64,000 nucleotides of DNA, taken from assembly GCF_014645555.1 (NCBI RefSeq), contig NZ_BMLY01000009.1, forward strand, positions 1 to 64,000. Direction: 5' to 3'. The translations under genes and the position numbers were made by a program. The notes under the pieces are model-generated. The model did no database searches. It saw only the letters and a program-made list of their open reading frames with translations, and had not been told where the DNA came from. Source of the stretch: Silvimonas amylolytica. GTDB lineage: Bacteria; Pseudomonadota; Gammaproteobacteria; Burkholderiales; Chitinibacteraceae. Every line of letters starts with the position of its first letter. Position 1 is the stretch's first letter. Positions 7,452-16,622 of the stretch are shown here, one piece after another.

Positions 7452-9796
7452 GCGGCCTCCCGCCCTTGTTTCAGGGCGCGCAAGATGCTCTCCGGCGTGG
7501 CAGGCGCAATCAATGGTGGCCGGCTGCCCGAGCCACACCCGGCGGCGATGGCATCACGCACAGCAAAGAAAACAGACAACGCCAGCATCAGTGGCGGCTC
7601 ACCGACGGCTTTGGAACGATAGATGGATTCCTCCACGTTCTCGCCGTCGTACAAGGCGACGTTAAAGACGTCCGGGACATCGAAACCCGTAGGGATCTTA
7701 TAAGTGGAGGGCGCATGACTATTCAGCCTCCCGCGATGCGCGCCCGCCTGTTGCCAACATAACTCCTCAGACGTCAGCCAGCCCATGCCCTGAATGAAGC
7801 CCCCCTCGATCTGGCCGGTATCCAGCGCCGGATTAATGGAGCGTCCCACATCGTGCAGGATATCCGCGCGCAGTAGCTTCATTTCACCGGTCAGCGTATC
7901 TATCGCCACTTCGCTCACTGCCGCACCATAAGCAAAGTAATAAAACGGCCGCCCCGTACGGGTGGCGGCATCCCAATGAATTTTTGGGGTCCGGTAATAG
8001 CCATCGCTCCACAACTGGACGCGCGCGGCATAGGCACGGCGGGCGATATCGGCAAAGTCTTCTGAGAACCCGGGCGCGTAAACGCAGCCATCAGCAAAGC
8101 GGACTTCATCCGCCTGGCAATTGCACATTTGTGCCACCAACGCCGCAAGGCGGCCACGAACGGTCACGGCGGCAGCATAGACCGCTTGACCATTGATATC
8201 CGTGCCACTTGATGCAGCAGTGGCCGAGGTGTTGGGCACACGGGATGTATCTGTCGCGGTAAAACGGATATCTGTCGGCGGCAACCCGAACACTTCTGCC
8301 ACGATCTGGCGGATTTTGGTGTACAGCCCCTGTCCCATTTCGGTCCCGCCGTGCGTCACCAGGACGGTGCCATCGGCATACACCATGACGACGGCGCCGG
8401 CTTGATTGAACAGCGTGGCATTGAATGAGATACCAAACTTCACCGGCGTCAGCGCCAGCCCGCGTTTAATAACCGGGCTATTGGTGTTGAACGTCGTAAT
8501 GGCTTTGCGTCGCGCGTGGTAATCACTGGATTCAATCAATTGCGCGAGCAACTGCGGCAGAATGTTGTCTTCCACTTTCATGCCGTAGTGGGTCAGGTTG
8601 CGCTCGCTCCCCGTGCTCGGGCCATAGAGATTGCGCTGACGGACCACGACCGGGTCAAGCCCAAGGTGGCGAGCCACATCGTCCATGATGCTTTCAATCA
8701 TGAACATGCCCTGAGGACCACCGAAACCTCTGAATGCCGTGGCAGAGACGGTGTTCGTTTTGCAACGCAGACTACGGATGGCCACTGCGTCCAGGTAATA
8801 CGCGTTATCCAGGTGACACAAGGCACGATCGTTCACGGGGCCTGACAAATCCGCCGAGAACCCGCAGTTGGAGGCCAGTTCAATTTTGACGCCCAACAGC
8901 ATGCCGTCATCTTCAAAACCCGCCTCCCAGTGGCACAGGAAAGGATGGCGCTTGCCGGTGATGGAGATGTCATCATCCCGATCCAGCCGCAGTTTGACCG
9001 GATGCCCCGTCTGCCAGGCCAGGAGCGCCGCCAGACAAGCCCACTGGCCCGATTGCGACTCTTTGCCGCCAAAGCCGCCACCCAGTCGCCGGCACTCCAC
9101 GCTCACCTGATGCGAACGCCAGCCCAATGCATGTGCCACCAGGTGCTGCATCTCCGTCGGATGCTGAGTCGAACAATAGACGTGCAGGGTGTCATCGGGC
9201 CTGGGCACGGCAAACGCCACCTGCCCTTCCAGATAAAAATGCTCCTGGCCGCCCACTTTGGCAGACCCTGTCAGCCGGTGGGTTGCCGTGGCCAGCGCGT
9301 TGGTCACGTCACCACGTGCCATATCAGCGGGCGGCAGTACCCAGGATTGCGCGGCGATGGCTTCATCCATGTCCAGAATGGCGGGCAGCGACTCATATTC
9401 AATCTTCGCCAGCCGCGCCGCGCGGCGGGCAATATCGTGCGAGCGCGCCGCAACCGCAAACAGCGGCTGACCATAAAACTGGATATCGTGATCCGCCAGG
9501 ATAGGCTCATCATGAACGACCACACCGCAATTATTGGCCCCAGGAATATCACTGGCCATGATGACTGCCTGCACGCCTGGATACGCCCGCACCGCATCCA
9601 GTTCCATCCGGATTACCCGGCCATGGGCAATGGTTGAGAGGCCCAGCGCGGCGTGCAATGTGCCGGTCAGTTCTGGCAGATCATCGGTGTAAGTGGCCGT
9701 GCCGGTGACATGAAGCGCAGCGCTCTCATGCGGCAATGATTTACCCACGCTTTGTTGGGTGGCCACAGGCGGGCCGGGATCGCGCTGGATGTTCAT
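7448..9796 (-). CDS. xdhB: Xanthine dehydrogenase, molybdopterin-binding large subunit
   Basis: This subunit hydroxylates hypoxanthine and xanthine to urate. The 782-residue protein has molybdenum hydroxylase hallmarks: a substrate-entry domain in the first 130 residues, GGGFGGKESQ near residue 245, the arginine-containing FRGFGGPQGMF block, GTEMGQGLYTKI, and a late VGEPPLML segment that includes the catalytic glutamate. Both ends overlap neighbours by 4 bases (ATGA with xdhA and with xdhC), which indicates one tightly coupled operon. It pairs with XdhA, which brings the iron-sulfur and FAD centres. Length is usual for the split bacterial enzyme. Confidence 0.96.
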   Translation of the reverse strand: MNIQRDPGPPVATQQSVGKSLPHESAALHVTGTATYTDDLPELTGTLHAALGLSTIAHGRVIRMELDAVRAYPGVQAVIMASDIPGANNCGVVVHDEPILADHDIQFYGQPLFAVAARSHDIARRAARLAKIEYESLPAILDMDEAIAAQSWVLPPADMARGDVTNALATATHRLTGSAKVGGQEHFYLEGQVAFAVPRPDDTLHVYCSTQHPTEMQHLVAHALGWRSHQVSVECRRLGGGFGGKESQSGQWACLAALLAWQTGHPVKLRLDRDDDISITGKRHPFLCHWEAGFEDDGMLLGVKIELASNCGFSADLSGPVNDRALCHLDNAYYLDAVAIRSLRCKTNTVSATAFRGFGGPQGMFMIESIMDDVARHLGLDPVVVRQRNLYGPSTGSERNLTHYGMKVEDNILPQLLAQLIESSDYHARRKAITTFNTNSPVIKRGLALTPVKFGISFNATLFNQAGAVVMVYADGTVLVTHGGTEMGQGLYTKIRQIVAEVFGLPPTDIRFTATDTSRVPNTSATAASSGTDINGQAVYAAAVTVRGRLAALVAQMCNCQADEVRFADGCVYAPGFSEDFADIARRAYAARVQLWSDGYYRTPKIHWDAATRTGRPFYYFAYGAAVSEVAIDTLTGEMKLLRADILHDVGRSINPALDTGQIEGGFIQGMGWLTSEELCWQQAGAHRGRLNSHAPSTYKIPTGFDVPDVFNVALYDGENVEESIYRSKAVGEPPLMLALSVFFAVRDAIAAGCGSGSRPPLIAPATPESILRALKQGREAA

Positions 9797-11256
9797 GCGC
9801 TAACCTCATGAATCTGGCCAATCCGGGTCATTGCCACACCAGCACCGGTTTCCAGCCAGAAACGCCGCAACAGATTAGCGGCAACCTCTTTACGGTAGTC
9901 CGCGCTGGCGCGTAGATCGCTCAGAGGCTGATAGTCATCAGCCAGCGCAAGGACGGCCGCTTCGGCAGTGTCGATGTTCCAGCGCTGGCCAATCAGCGCC
10001 ATCTCGGCATTGGGCGCTCGCTTGGGCGTGGCGGCCATCCCGCCAAACGCAATGCGGGCATCCATGATTTGCCCATGCAGATCAACTTGCAGCATGAAGG
10101 CACCACATACAGCAGAGATATCCTGCTCGAAGCGTTTGGAGACTTTCCATGTGCGGAACAACCGTCCACGTGACGGGGCATCGGGGACGCAGATTTTTTC
10201 GAGTATCTCGCCGGGTGCCAGCGCATTCTGTTGATACCCCAGATAAAACGCCTCGATCGGCATCTCCCGGCGGTAGTCTCCGCCCCACAACACCAGCCGG
10301 GCACCCAGCACCATCAGCGCCGGCATGCTGTCGCCGATCGGCGAGCCATTCACAATATTGCCGCCCAGCGTACCCGCGTTACGTACCGGCACGGAGGCAA
10401 AGCGCCGCGCCAGTTCCAGCCATTGCGGCTCCTGCTGGATCAATGCAGTGAAGGCATCGGCCAACGCCACACCGGCGCCAATCTCCAGTCCTTTATCGAC
10501 GGTTTCGATGCGCTTGAGTTCGGGAATCTGCCCGAGATAAATCACGTCGCCCAGGTCACGCAATTGTTTGGTTACCCACAAACCGACATCGGTTGATCCA
10601 GCCAGCAACCGGGCTTGCGGGTGTTCCGCGCGGATCAGCAGGAGCTCACTCAGGCGACGTGGGGCAAAAAAGTGATACCCGTGCGATTGATAGTGCAAGG
10701 GGGGCAGCAGCGCCAGCCGGGCCAATGCCGCCAGCACAGGCGTGGTGTCGAGCGCTTTGCGCGGCAGCGCGTAGGCCGCTGTGGCCGCCTCCAGAATCGG
10801 ACGGTATCCGGTGCATCGACACAAATTGCCAGAAATCGCATCAATGACAGCCTCACGCCCCGGACAGGTCGGTGCGTTCTGATACATGGCCCACAGGCTC
10901 ATCACAAAACCAGGCGTGCAGAACCCGCATTGCGAACCATGACACGTCACCATGGCTTGTTGCACCGGATGCATATGCGCGGGTGTACCGACGTCTTCGA
11001 CGGTAAACAGCGCTTTACCATCCAGGGTTGGCAAGAACTGAATGCAACTGTTCACCGCACGCAACCGCAATTCGCCATCCACCGTTTCACCCAGCACGAC
11101 GGTGCAGGCGCCGCAATCACCCTCTGCACATCCCTCTTTGGTGCCTGAGCAATGCATGTCCTCCCGCAGGTGCTGCAGCACTGTACGTGTGGGCGTGGCG
11201 TTGTCCACTTTGTGGATCTGGCCGCGATACCAGAACTGGATGGCGCGAGTGCTCAT
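9793..11256 (-). CDS. xdhA: Xanthine dehydrogenase, iron-sulfur/FAD small subunit
   Basis: XdhA carries electrons from the molybdenum site to NAD+. The 487-residue protein has an N-terminal plant-type [2Fe-2S] ferredoxin motif (CSGTKEGCAEGDCGACTVV, residues 36-54), a second [2Fe-2S] domain (CGFCTPGF and CRCTGYRP), then an FAD domain with LAGSTDVGLW and GGNIVNGSPIGDSMPAL. A GGAG site lies about 9 bases before the ATG. It is the first gene of xdhABC-guaD-oxygenase, so its promoter should be in the 388-base space up to the diguanylate cyclase gene. Confidence 0.96.
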   Translation of the reverse strand: MSTRAIQFWYRGQIHKVDNATPTRTVLQHLREDMHCSGTKEGCAEGDCGACTVVLGETVDGELRLRAVNSCIQFLPTLDGKALFTVEDVGTPAHMHPVQQAMVTCHGSQCGFCTPGFVMSLWAMYQNAPTCPGREAVIDAISGNLCRCTGYRPILEAATAAYALPRKALDTTPVLAALARLALLPPLHYQSHGYHFFAPRRLSELLLIRAEHPQARLLAGSTDVGLWVTKQLRDLGDVIYLGQIPELKRIETVDKGLEIGAGVALADAFTALIQQEPQWLELARRFASVPVRNAGTLGGNIVNGSPIGDSMPALMVLGARLVLWGGDYRREMPIEAFYLGYQQNALAPGEILEKICVPDAPSRGRLFRTWKVSKRFEQDISAVCGAFMLQVDLHGQIMDARIAFGGMAATPKRAPNAEMALIGQRWNIDTAEAAVLALADDYQPLSDLRASADYRKEVAANLLRRFWLETGAGVAMTRIGQIHEVSA

Positions 11257-11644
11257 GAAACGGGCTCCGCCCTTTGGTTGAGGGAAAGGATGATTTCAAT
11301 CTATCACTTCACAACACAATGGCTGCCCCGCCTGGGCGTATAACCGTTATTCGGTTGCGACCATGTCCCGACTGGGCATGGCATTCCCGACGAGAGTATC
11401 GGCATCGGACCAGGCCTGGATCGATGCGGGAAATCACAGCGCGGGCGGCCTGACCGGGGCGTGACCTGCGCATTGGTCCGCCGCGAAAGCGCTCGCCGTT
11501 TTGTTCATTGCACGACACACGTCGGTGCCAACAGGACGATTTTTGCACACGCGTCAATCCGCCGTTGCCACAATGACGCATGCATAACCATTACATAAAA
11601 TATACGTTGACCAATCAGGCCGGCAGCTAAAGCCGGAACAAAGC
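11257..11644. other. Intergenic region between xdhA and the cyclase gene
   Basis: This 388-base divergent gap should contain the promoters of both flanking genes. The only structures I see are a weak 5-bp dyad, AACCG-TTATT-CGGTT, at 11342-11356, and a CCGGC/GCCGG hairpin at 11620-11636 that ends 8 bases before the cyclase start codon. No convincing small gene or RNA was found. Confidence 0.5.
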
Positions 11645-12829
11645 ATGACGAGCCCCGCCTTTCTGATCGCTGTAACGGCATTGCTCAATTTCATGATGCT
11701 GCTGGTGCTGCTGTCGCTGCGTCGCAGCGGCCTGCCCGGCGTCCGTGAATGGTTGTGGGCTAACGTCCTGGAGCTGGCTGCACTGGGTTGCTACCTGGCC
11801 ACACCGCTCGGTATGCCTGTTATTCCCATCATTCTGGGCAACGCACTGCTGGGCGCAGCGATCTGCGGTTTTTATGCGGGTTGCCGCCGCTTCTTGCAGT
11901 TGAGTGTGCCCGTTCGCCCATTGTTGATCAGTCTCGTTGTTTACATGATCATCCTGGGCTTCCTGCGCTTTTATGTCGACTACCTCCATCTGCGGGTGGT
12001 GCTGACTTCCATTTACCACGGCACGCTGGATGCGCTGATCGGCTACACCATTCTGCGTCATCATCCTAAAACCCGCGCCACCCACGGACATGACTTCACC
12101 GGGGGGTTCGCGGTATTGCTGGCGTTTGGCTATCTGGTGCGCGGCATACTCTACCTGCAGCACCCGGAGTTGAAATACTGGTTCAACGATAGCTCCGCCC
12201 TTAATTTGACTTTCCTGGCACTGGGGGCTGTGGTGATCCCGGGGCTGACCATGGGCGCGGTCGTCATGGCGCACGACGCCATTCTGACGGCATCTGAAGA
12301 AGTCGCCAGCCGGGATTTTCTGACCAATGCGCTCTCACGCAAGGCGTTTATTGAGCAAGCAACACGCCAGATGGCGACGGCAGCGCGCACCGGGCGACCG
12401 GTCTCTTTGTTGTTGCTGGACATTGATCACTTCAAATCCATTAATGATCGCTTCGGGCATGCCGTGGGTGATGAAGTCCTGCGTGATTTCACCCTGATCA
12501 TGCACAGCGCTTTGCGCGCGGCAGACTGCCTGGGCCGACTAGGCGGTGAAGAGTTCGGTCTGTTGCTTTATGGGGCCAGCCCCGCCGAAGCCCGCTCGAT
12601 CTCCGAGCGCCTGCGCGCGCTGGTTGAGGCCAACACGGTCCGCATTGGCGACAATCTGACGGCTTACACCATGAGTGGCGGACTGGCACACTGGTCGGCG
12701 GAAGAAAGTCTGCAAGAACTCACCCTGCGGGCAGACACCGCGCTGTATCAAGCCAAAGACGCCGGCCGCAACTGTATTGTGATCTCGCAACCCATGTCTC
12801 CAACGTCTCCGCCCGAGCACGCGCACTAA
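11645..12829 (+). CDS. Membrane-anchored diguanylate cyclase (GGDEF)
   Basis: The 394-residue protein has six or seven hydrophobic helices in residues 1-215, with very short loops, and a cytoplasmic GGDEF domain from about residue 222. The catalytic motif is GGEEF, and an RAAD motif five residues before it matches the RxxD inhibitory site for product feedback. The metal aspartate block LLLDIDHFKSINDRFGH is intact, so it should make cyclic di-GMP. The membrane part has no ligand domain I recognise. A CCGGC/GCCGG hairpin directly upstream of the start could limit ribosome access. There is no EAL domain in this protein or nearby. Confidence 0.93.
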   Translation: MTSPAFLIAVTALLNFMMLLVLLSLRRSGLPGVREWLWANVLELAALGCYLATPLGMPVIPIILGNALLGAAICGFYAGCRRFLQLSVPVRPLLISLVVYMIILGFLRFYVDYLHLRVVLTSIYHGTLDALIGYTILRHHPKTRATHGHDFTGGFAVLLAFGYLVRGILYLQHPELKYWFNDSSALNLTFLALGAVVIPGLTMGAVVMAHDAILTASEEVASRDFLTNALSRKAFIEQATRQMATAARTGRPVSLLLLDIDHFKSINDRFGHAVGDEVLRDFTLIMHSALRAADCLGRLGGEEFGLLLYGASPAEARSISERLRALVEANTVRIGDNLTAYTMSGGLAHWSAEESLQELTLRADTALYQAKDAGRNCIVISQPMSPTSPPEHAH

Positions 12830-12887
12830 GCCGGCCTGTCTAGACAACCGCATGCTATATTGCGGCGTCACCCCGTCTGAGTCTGCC

Positions 12888-13592
12888 ATGCCTGTCCAAC
12901 GCCCCGCGCCTGCCTATGCCCGCATCAAGGACTACGTGCGGCGGCAGATCGAAACCGGTACCTGGCCCGCCGGCAGCGTGATCCCTTCCGAGCATGATCT
13001 GGTCAGGCAATTTGGCGTTTCCCGCATGACCGTGCACCGGGCATTGCGTGAACTGACCGCAGACCATGTGCTTCATCGCGTGCAGGGCGCGGGCACGTTT
13101 GTGAACCCCAAACGTTACCAATCAACTCTGATCGAAATCCGTAGCATTGCAGCAGAGATTGAAAGCCGCGGCGACATCCACACCAGCCAGGTTTTGCTGC
13201 TGGAACGTACCACAGACGTGACCGCCCTGACCGCCTTGGGCCTCGCTGCCACAGACTACGCCTACCACTCCTGTATGGTGCATTTCGAGAACAACGAGCC
13301 CATCCAGGTCGAAGATCGCTACGTCAACCCGCACCTGTACCCGCGTTATCTGGAGCAAGATTTCGAGCATCTCACGCCCAGTGACTACATGACGCGGGAG
13401 GCGCCGCTGCAACGCGCCGAATACGTCATCACCGCGCGCCTGCCCGATGCCGTCATCCGCCAGCACCTGCGCATGCCAGCGGGTGATCCGTGTCTTGTCT
13501 TGCAGCGGCGCACCTGGGCGCATGAGCAAATCGCTACCGATGTCACCCTGTGGCACCCCGGTGCACGGTTTCAGTTCTCTGGTTCTTTCTAG
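12888..13592 (+). CDS. GntR/HutC-family transcriptional repressor
   Basis: The 234-residue protein has a GntR winged helix at about residues 8-75 (IPSEHDLVRQFGVSRMTVHR) and a UTRA effector domain from about residue 95. The late motif LTPSDYMTREAPLQRAEYVI and the ending LWHPGARFQFSG closely follow histidine-utilisation repressors (HutC), which respond to urocanate. No hut genes are in this window, so it either acts at a distance or has another effector. An ATG at 12852 gives 12 more residues, but the family alignment begins near 12888. Confidence 0.85.
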   Translation: MPVQRPAPAYARIKDYVRRQIETGTWPAGSVIPSEHDLVRQFGVSRMTVHRALRELTADHVLHRVQGAGTFVNPKRYQSTLIEIRSIAAEIESRGDIHTSQVLLLERTTDVTALTALGLAATDYAYHSCMVHFENNEPIQVEDRYVNPHLYPRYLEQDFEHLTPSDYMTREAPLQRAEYVITARLPDAVIRQHLRMPAGDPCLVLQRRTWAHEQIATDVTLWHPGARFQFSGSF

Positions 13593-13686
13593 CGCAGCAA
13601 CACCATTTACCAGATCGCCGCGACCGTCTTGGGCAACCCCGGTAAAATGCCTCACTCCGCCCGCAATACCCTGATTATCAAAGCCC

Positions 13687-15690
13687 ATGAATCTTGACCA
13701 CCTGAACCCGCCGCAACGCGCCGCAGTGAAATACCTGGACGGCCCCTGCCTTGTGCTGGCGGGCGCGGGATCGGGCAAGACGCGGGTGATTACGCAAAAA
13801 ATCGCCTACCTGATTACCGCCGCGCAGATGGACGCGCGCAATATCGCCGCCATCACGTTTACCAACAAAGCCGCGCGCGAAATGAACGAACGCGTCGCCA
13901 CCTTGTTGCCGCCGGACAAACTACGCGGGCTGACGGTGAGCACGTTTCACTCGCTGGGCATGCGGATCTTGCGGGAAGAAGCAAAGCATCTGGGCTACAA
14001 ACCCCAGTTCTCGATCCTGGATAGTGGCGATCAGTGGAAAATCATTTCTGACATTCTCACCACCACCGACAAACAACTGATCCGCACCACGGTCTCGCGC
14101 ATTTCGATGCTCAAAGCAGACCGGGTATCGCCAGATAAAGCCTTGCTGGGCGCAGATTCTGAGGGCGAGTTGCATCTGGCCAAGGTCTACCGCCAGTATC
14201 AAGACACCTTGCAAGCCTACCAGGCCGTGGACTTTGATGACCTGATCCGCTTGCCGGTGGACTTGTTTGCCCAGGAAGCAGAGGTCTGCGCCAAGTGGCA
14301 ACAGCGCCTGCGTTATCTGTTGATTGATGAATACCAGGACACCAACAACACCCAATACGAGCTGCTCAAGCAGTTGACGGGGGCCGCCGGCAAATTTACT
14401 GCGGTGGGCGATGACGACCAGTCGATTTATGCCTGGCGAGGTGCCAATGTAGAAAACCTGGCGCTGCTCAAGACGGACTTTCCGAGTCTGGAACTGATCA
14501 AGCTGGAGCAAAACTACCGTTCTGTCGCACGCATTCTGAAGTGTGCCAACGCCGTGATCAGCAACAACCCCAAGCTATTTGAGAAAACACTCTGGTCTGA
14601 TCTGGGGATTGGCGACCCCATTCAGGTGATCGAGGCCAAGAGCGAAGAAGCCGAGGCTGAGATGGTTGCCATGAACATGCTCAACCACAAGTTTCTGAAC
14701 AACACCAAGTTCAGTGACTACGCCGTGCTGTACCGCGGCAACCACCAGGCGCGGATTATCGAAACGCAACTGCGTGAACACCGCATTCCCTACGTCATGG
14801 CGGGCGGCCAGTCATTTTTTGATCGCGCCGAAATCAAGGATGTCTTGTCTTACCTGCGCCTGATTGCCAACGAGGACGATGATCCGGCGTTCATCCGCGC
14901 CATTACCACGCCCAAACGCGGCGTCGGCAATGTCACGCTGGAACGCTTGGGCGCCTACGCCAACCAGCGCCAGATCTCGTTATTCACGGCGGCATTTGAG
15001 GAAGGCTTTGTTCATCAGGTACAGCCGCAGCAATACGAGCCGCTGCACACCTTCTGCGACTTCATCAACCGCATGCAGCCGCGCGCCGCGCGCGAAGACG
15101 CTGGCTCGGTATTGGCAGAGCTCTTACAGTCTATTGATTACGAAACCTGGCTTTACGACAGTGATGACCCCAAACCTGCCGAGGCGAAGTGGAAGAACGT
15201 GCAGGACTTTGTTGGCTGGGTCAAAAAACACGGCGAAGACAAGGGCAAGAACCTCATTGAGGTGACACAGACCATTGCCCTGATCACCATGCTGGAAGGC
15301 CGTAACGAAGAAGAAGTCGATGCCGTACGCATGTCTACGCTGCATGCGTCCAAGGGTCTGGAATACCCGCATGTGTTCTTGATTGGCTGCGAGGAAGACA
15401 TCTTGCCGCACGCCAACTCCATTGAGTCCGGCATGGTGGAGGAAGAACGCCGCTTGATGTACGTGGGCATCACCCGTGCGCAGCGCTCACTGACGATCAG
15501 TTATTGCGGTAAACGCCGCCGTGCGGGTGAGTGGCAGATCGTGGAACCATCACGCTTTTTGCGCGAACTACCGCCAGATGAAATCCGCGTTATTGGCCGA
15601 TTGGCGCCCGACAAAGGCCAGAATCAGGTCACCAAAACCGAAGGCCGCGCCACGCTAGCCGGATTGATGAACAAGCTGGGCAGCATGTAA
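13687..15690 (+). CDS. rep: ATP-dependent DNA helicase Rep (UvrD/Rep family)
   Basis: Rep is a 3'-5' single-strand DNA translocase that helps replication forks pass bound proteins. The 667-residue protein shows all superfamily 1A motifs in order: Q motif LNPPQ, Walker A AGAGSGKT (residues 26-33), TFTNKAAREM, DEYQDTN, GDDDQSIYAWRGA, the QNYRS block, TLHASKGLEYPHVF and VGITRAQ. Its length fits Rep (about 670) and is shorter than UvrD (about 720). It starts 95 bases after the HutC-type gene and appears to be transcribed alone. Confidence 0.94.
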   Translation: MNLDHLNPPQRAAVKYLDGPCLVLAGAGSGKTRVITQKIAYLITAAQMDARNIAAITFTNKAAREMNERVATLLPPDKLRGLTVSTFHSLGMRILREEAKHLGYKPQFSILDSGDQWKIISDILTTTDKQLIRTTVSRISMLKADRVSPDKALLGADSEGELHLAKVYRQYQDTLQAYQAVDFDDLIRLPVDLFAQEAEVCAKWQQRLRYLLIDEYQDTNNTQYELLKQLTGAAGKFTAVGDDDQSIYAWRGANVENLALLKTDFPSLELIKLEQNYRSVARILKCANAVISNNPKLFEKTLWSDLGIGDPIQVIEAKSEEAEAEMVAMNMLNHKFLNNTKFSDYAVLYRGNHQARIIETQLREHRIPYVMAGGQSFFDRAEIKDVLSYLRLIANEDDDPAFIRAITTPKRGVGNVTLERLGAYANQRQISLFTAAFEEGFVHQVQPQQYEPLHTFCDFINRMQPRAAREDAGSVLAELLQSIDYETWLYDSDDPKPAEAKWKNVQDFVGWVKKHGEDKGKNLIEVTQTIALITMLEGRNEEEVDAVRMSTLHASKGLEYPHVFLIGCEEDILPHANSIESGMVEEERRLMYVGITRAQRSLTISYCGKRRRAGEWQIVEPSRFLRELPPDEIRVIGRLAPDKGQNQVTKTEGRATLAGLMNKLGSM

Positions 15691-15823
15691 AACCACCGGC
15701 AAATGTGCAAGAATATCGCAACAGCATAAGTGTTGATTCAGATACAAAGCTGTAAAAGCGCTACTTAGCTGTTACATTAAAAGCATAGATGCAGCCTATT
15801 TGAAGCCGTCAGCGGACCCGCCC

Positions 15824-16030
15824 ATGAACTCTATTGTTTCCAGCGCCCTTGTCGCCTACGCACCCAGTCTTGTGACGAGCGTAGGTTCACTGCCTGTGCG
15901 GGCAGTCGCAGAAACCGTCGGCGCTGCCGCCACGGTGGTGGGCACGGCGGTGTCGGCGATTGGCAGCGGCGTTTCTGCCGTGGGTAGTGGTATCAGCACG
16001 ATCGGGCGGGCGATTGATACCTACGTTTGA
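15824..16030 (+). CDS. Small heptad-repeat protein, unknown function
   Basis: I do not recognise this 68-residue protein. After a hydrophobic N-terminal half it contains four tandem 7-residue units with the pattern [VI]-G-[ST]-[GA]-[VI]-S-[AT]: VGTAVSA, IGSGVSA, VGSGIST and the degraded IGRAIDT. Glycine every seven residues on an otherwise Val/Ile face suggests a glycine-zipper helix that packs against membrane or itself. The repeats use different serine and glycine codons, so they look kept at protein level. A weak GCGGA site precedes the ATG. A 19-bp perfect hairpin terminator lies 14 bases after the stop, so it is probably a single-gene transcript. Confidence 0.55.
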   Translation: MNSIVSSALVAYAPSLVTSVGSLPVRAVAETVGAAATVVGTAVSAIGSGVSAVGSGISTIGRAIDTYV

Positions 16031-16043
16031 ACCTTGGCGACAA

Positions 16044-16085
16044 GGGATATAAAAAAACCGGCTATTGCCGGTTTTTTTATATCCC
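16044..16085. terminator. Bidirectional intrinsic terminator with 19-bp perfect stem
   Basis: Arms 16044-16062 and 16067-16085 are perfectly complementary around a TATT loop, with seven A on one side and seven T on the other. It ends the small heptad-repeat gene. It also shows that the downstream reading frame cannot sensibly begin at 16034. Confidence 0.9.
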
Positions 16086-16105
16086 TGCCGCACATCCTCA
16101 CAAAC

Positions 16106-16567
16106 ATGAATGCAGTGCAGACACTCGAAATGAACAAGAAATCTCTCACCGGCTTTTATCTCTTTGCGGCGCTCTTCATGGTGTTCTCTTTGCCTGGGCC
16201 AGACATCACATTGCGAGTGCCTCCGCTGATTTCGCTTTTGCTATTCCTGACCTTTTTTTTGATCCCTGCAAATACCCTGATATTCATCATCAAAAAGTCT
16301 GCCAGGGAGCACACGGGCGCTCTGGCCATCCTGTTTGGACGGGATATAGTCCAGTTTCTATTACGGTTTCTGACACTGTGCCTTGTCGCCCTATTTGGTG
16401 TCGCTTTTTATGCCGTGATCTCTACCGGACACGCAGTTCATCCAGCAAATACGGATTACAGACTCTTTGACCTGCTGCGAATGTCCGTTTTCGCCGTTGC
16501 CATGTGTGGGGCGCTCATTTACCAGCTGTTTTTCTGGAAAACACCTGCGGCGCAACAGGTTGGATAG
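16106..16567 (+). CDS. Uncharacterised inner-membrane protein
   Basis: The 153-residue protein has four predicted membrane helices, at about residues 14-30, 34-55, 72-97 and 122-142, with short polar ends. I recognise no family. The frame is open from 16034, but that part would translate the terminator hairpin, so the start is the ATG at 16106 or the next one at 16130. Nothing around it gives a function: it lies between the heptad-repeat gene and another small membrane protein on the same strand, 55 bases apart, and the two may be cotranscribed. Confidence 0.6.
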   Translation: MNAVQTLEMNKKSLTGFYLFAALFMVFSLPGPDITLRVPPLISLLLFLTFFLIPANTLIFIIKKSAREHTGALAILFGRDIVQFLLRFLTLCLVALFGVAFYAVISTGHAVHPANTDYRLFDLLRMSVFAVAMCGALIYQLFFWKTPAAQQVG

Positions 16568-16622
16568 CTGCCGCATGGGTGTTGCAAACCCGATACCCGA
16601 TTGATCAAAAACAGGAAGGGAA

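Noticed and set aside
16034-16105. An earlier start for the membrane protein at 16034
   Set aside because: The added residues would translate the 19-bp terminator hairpin.
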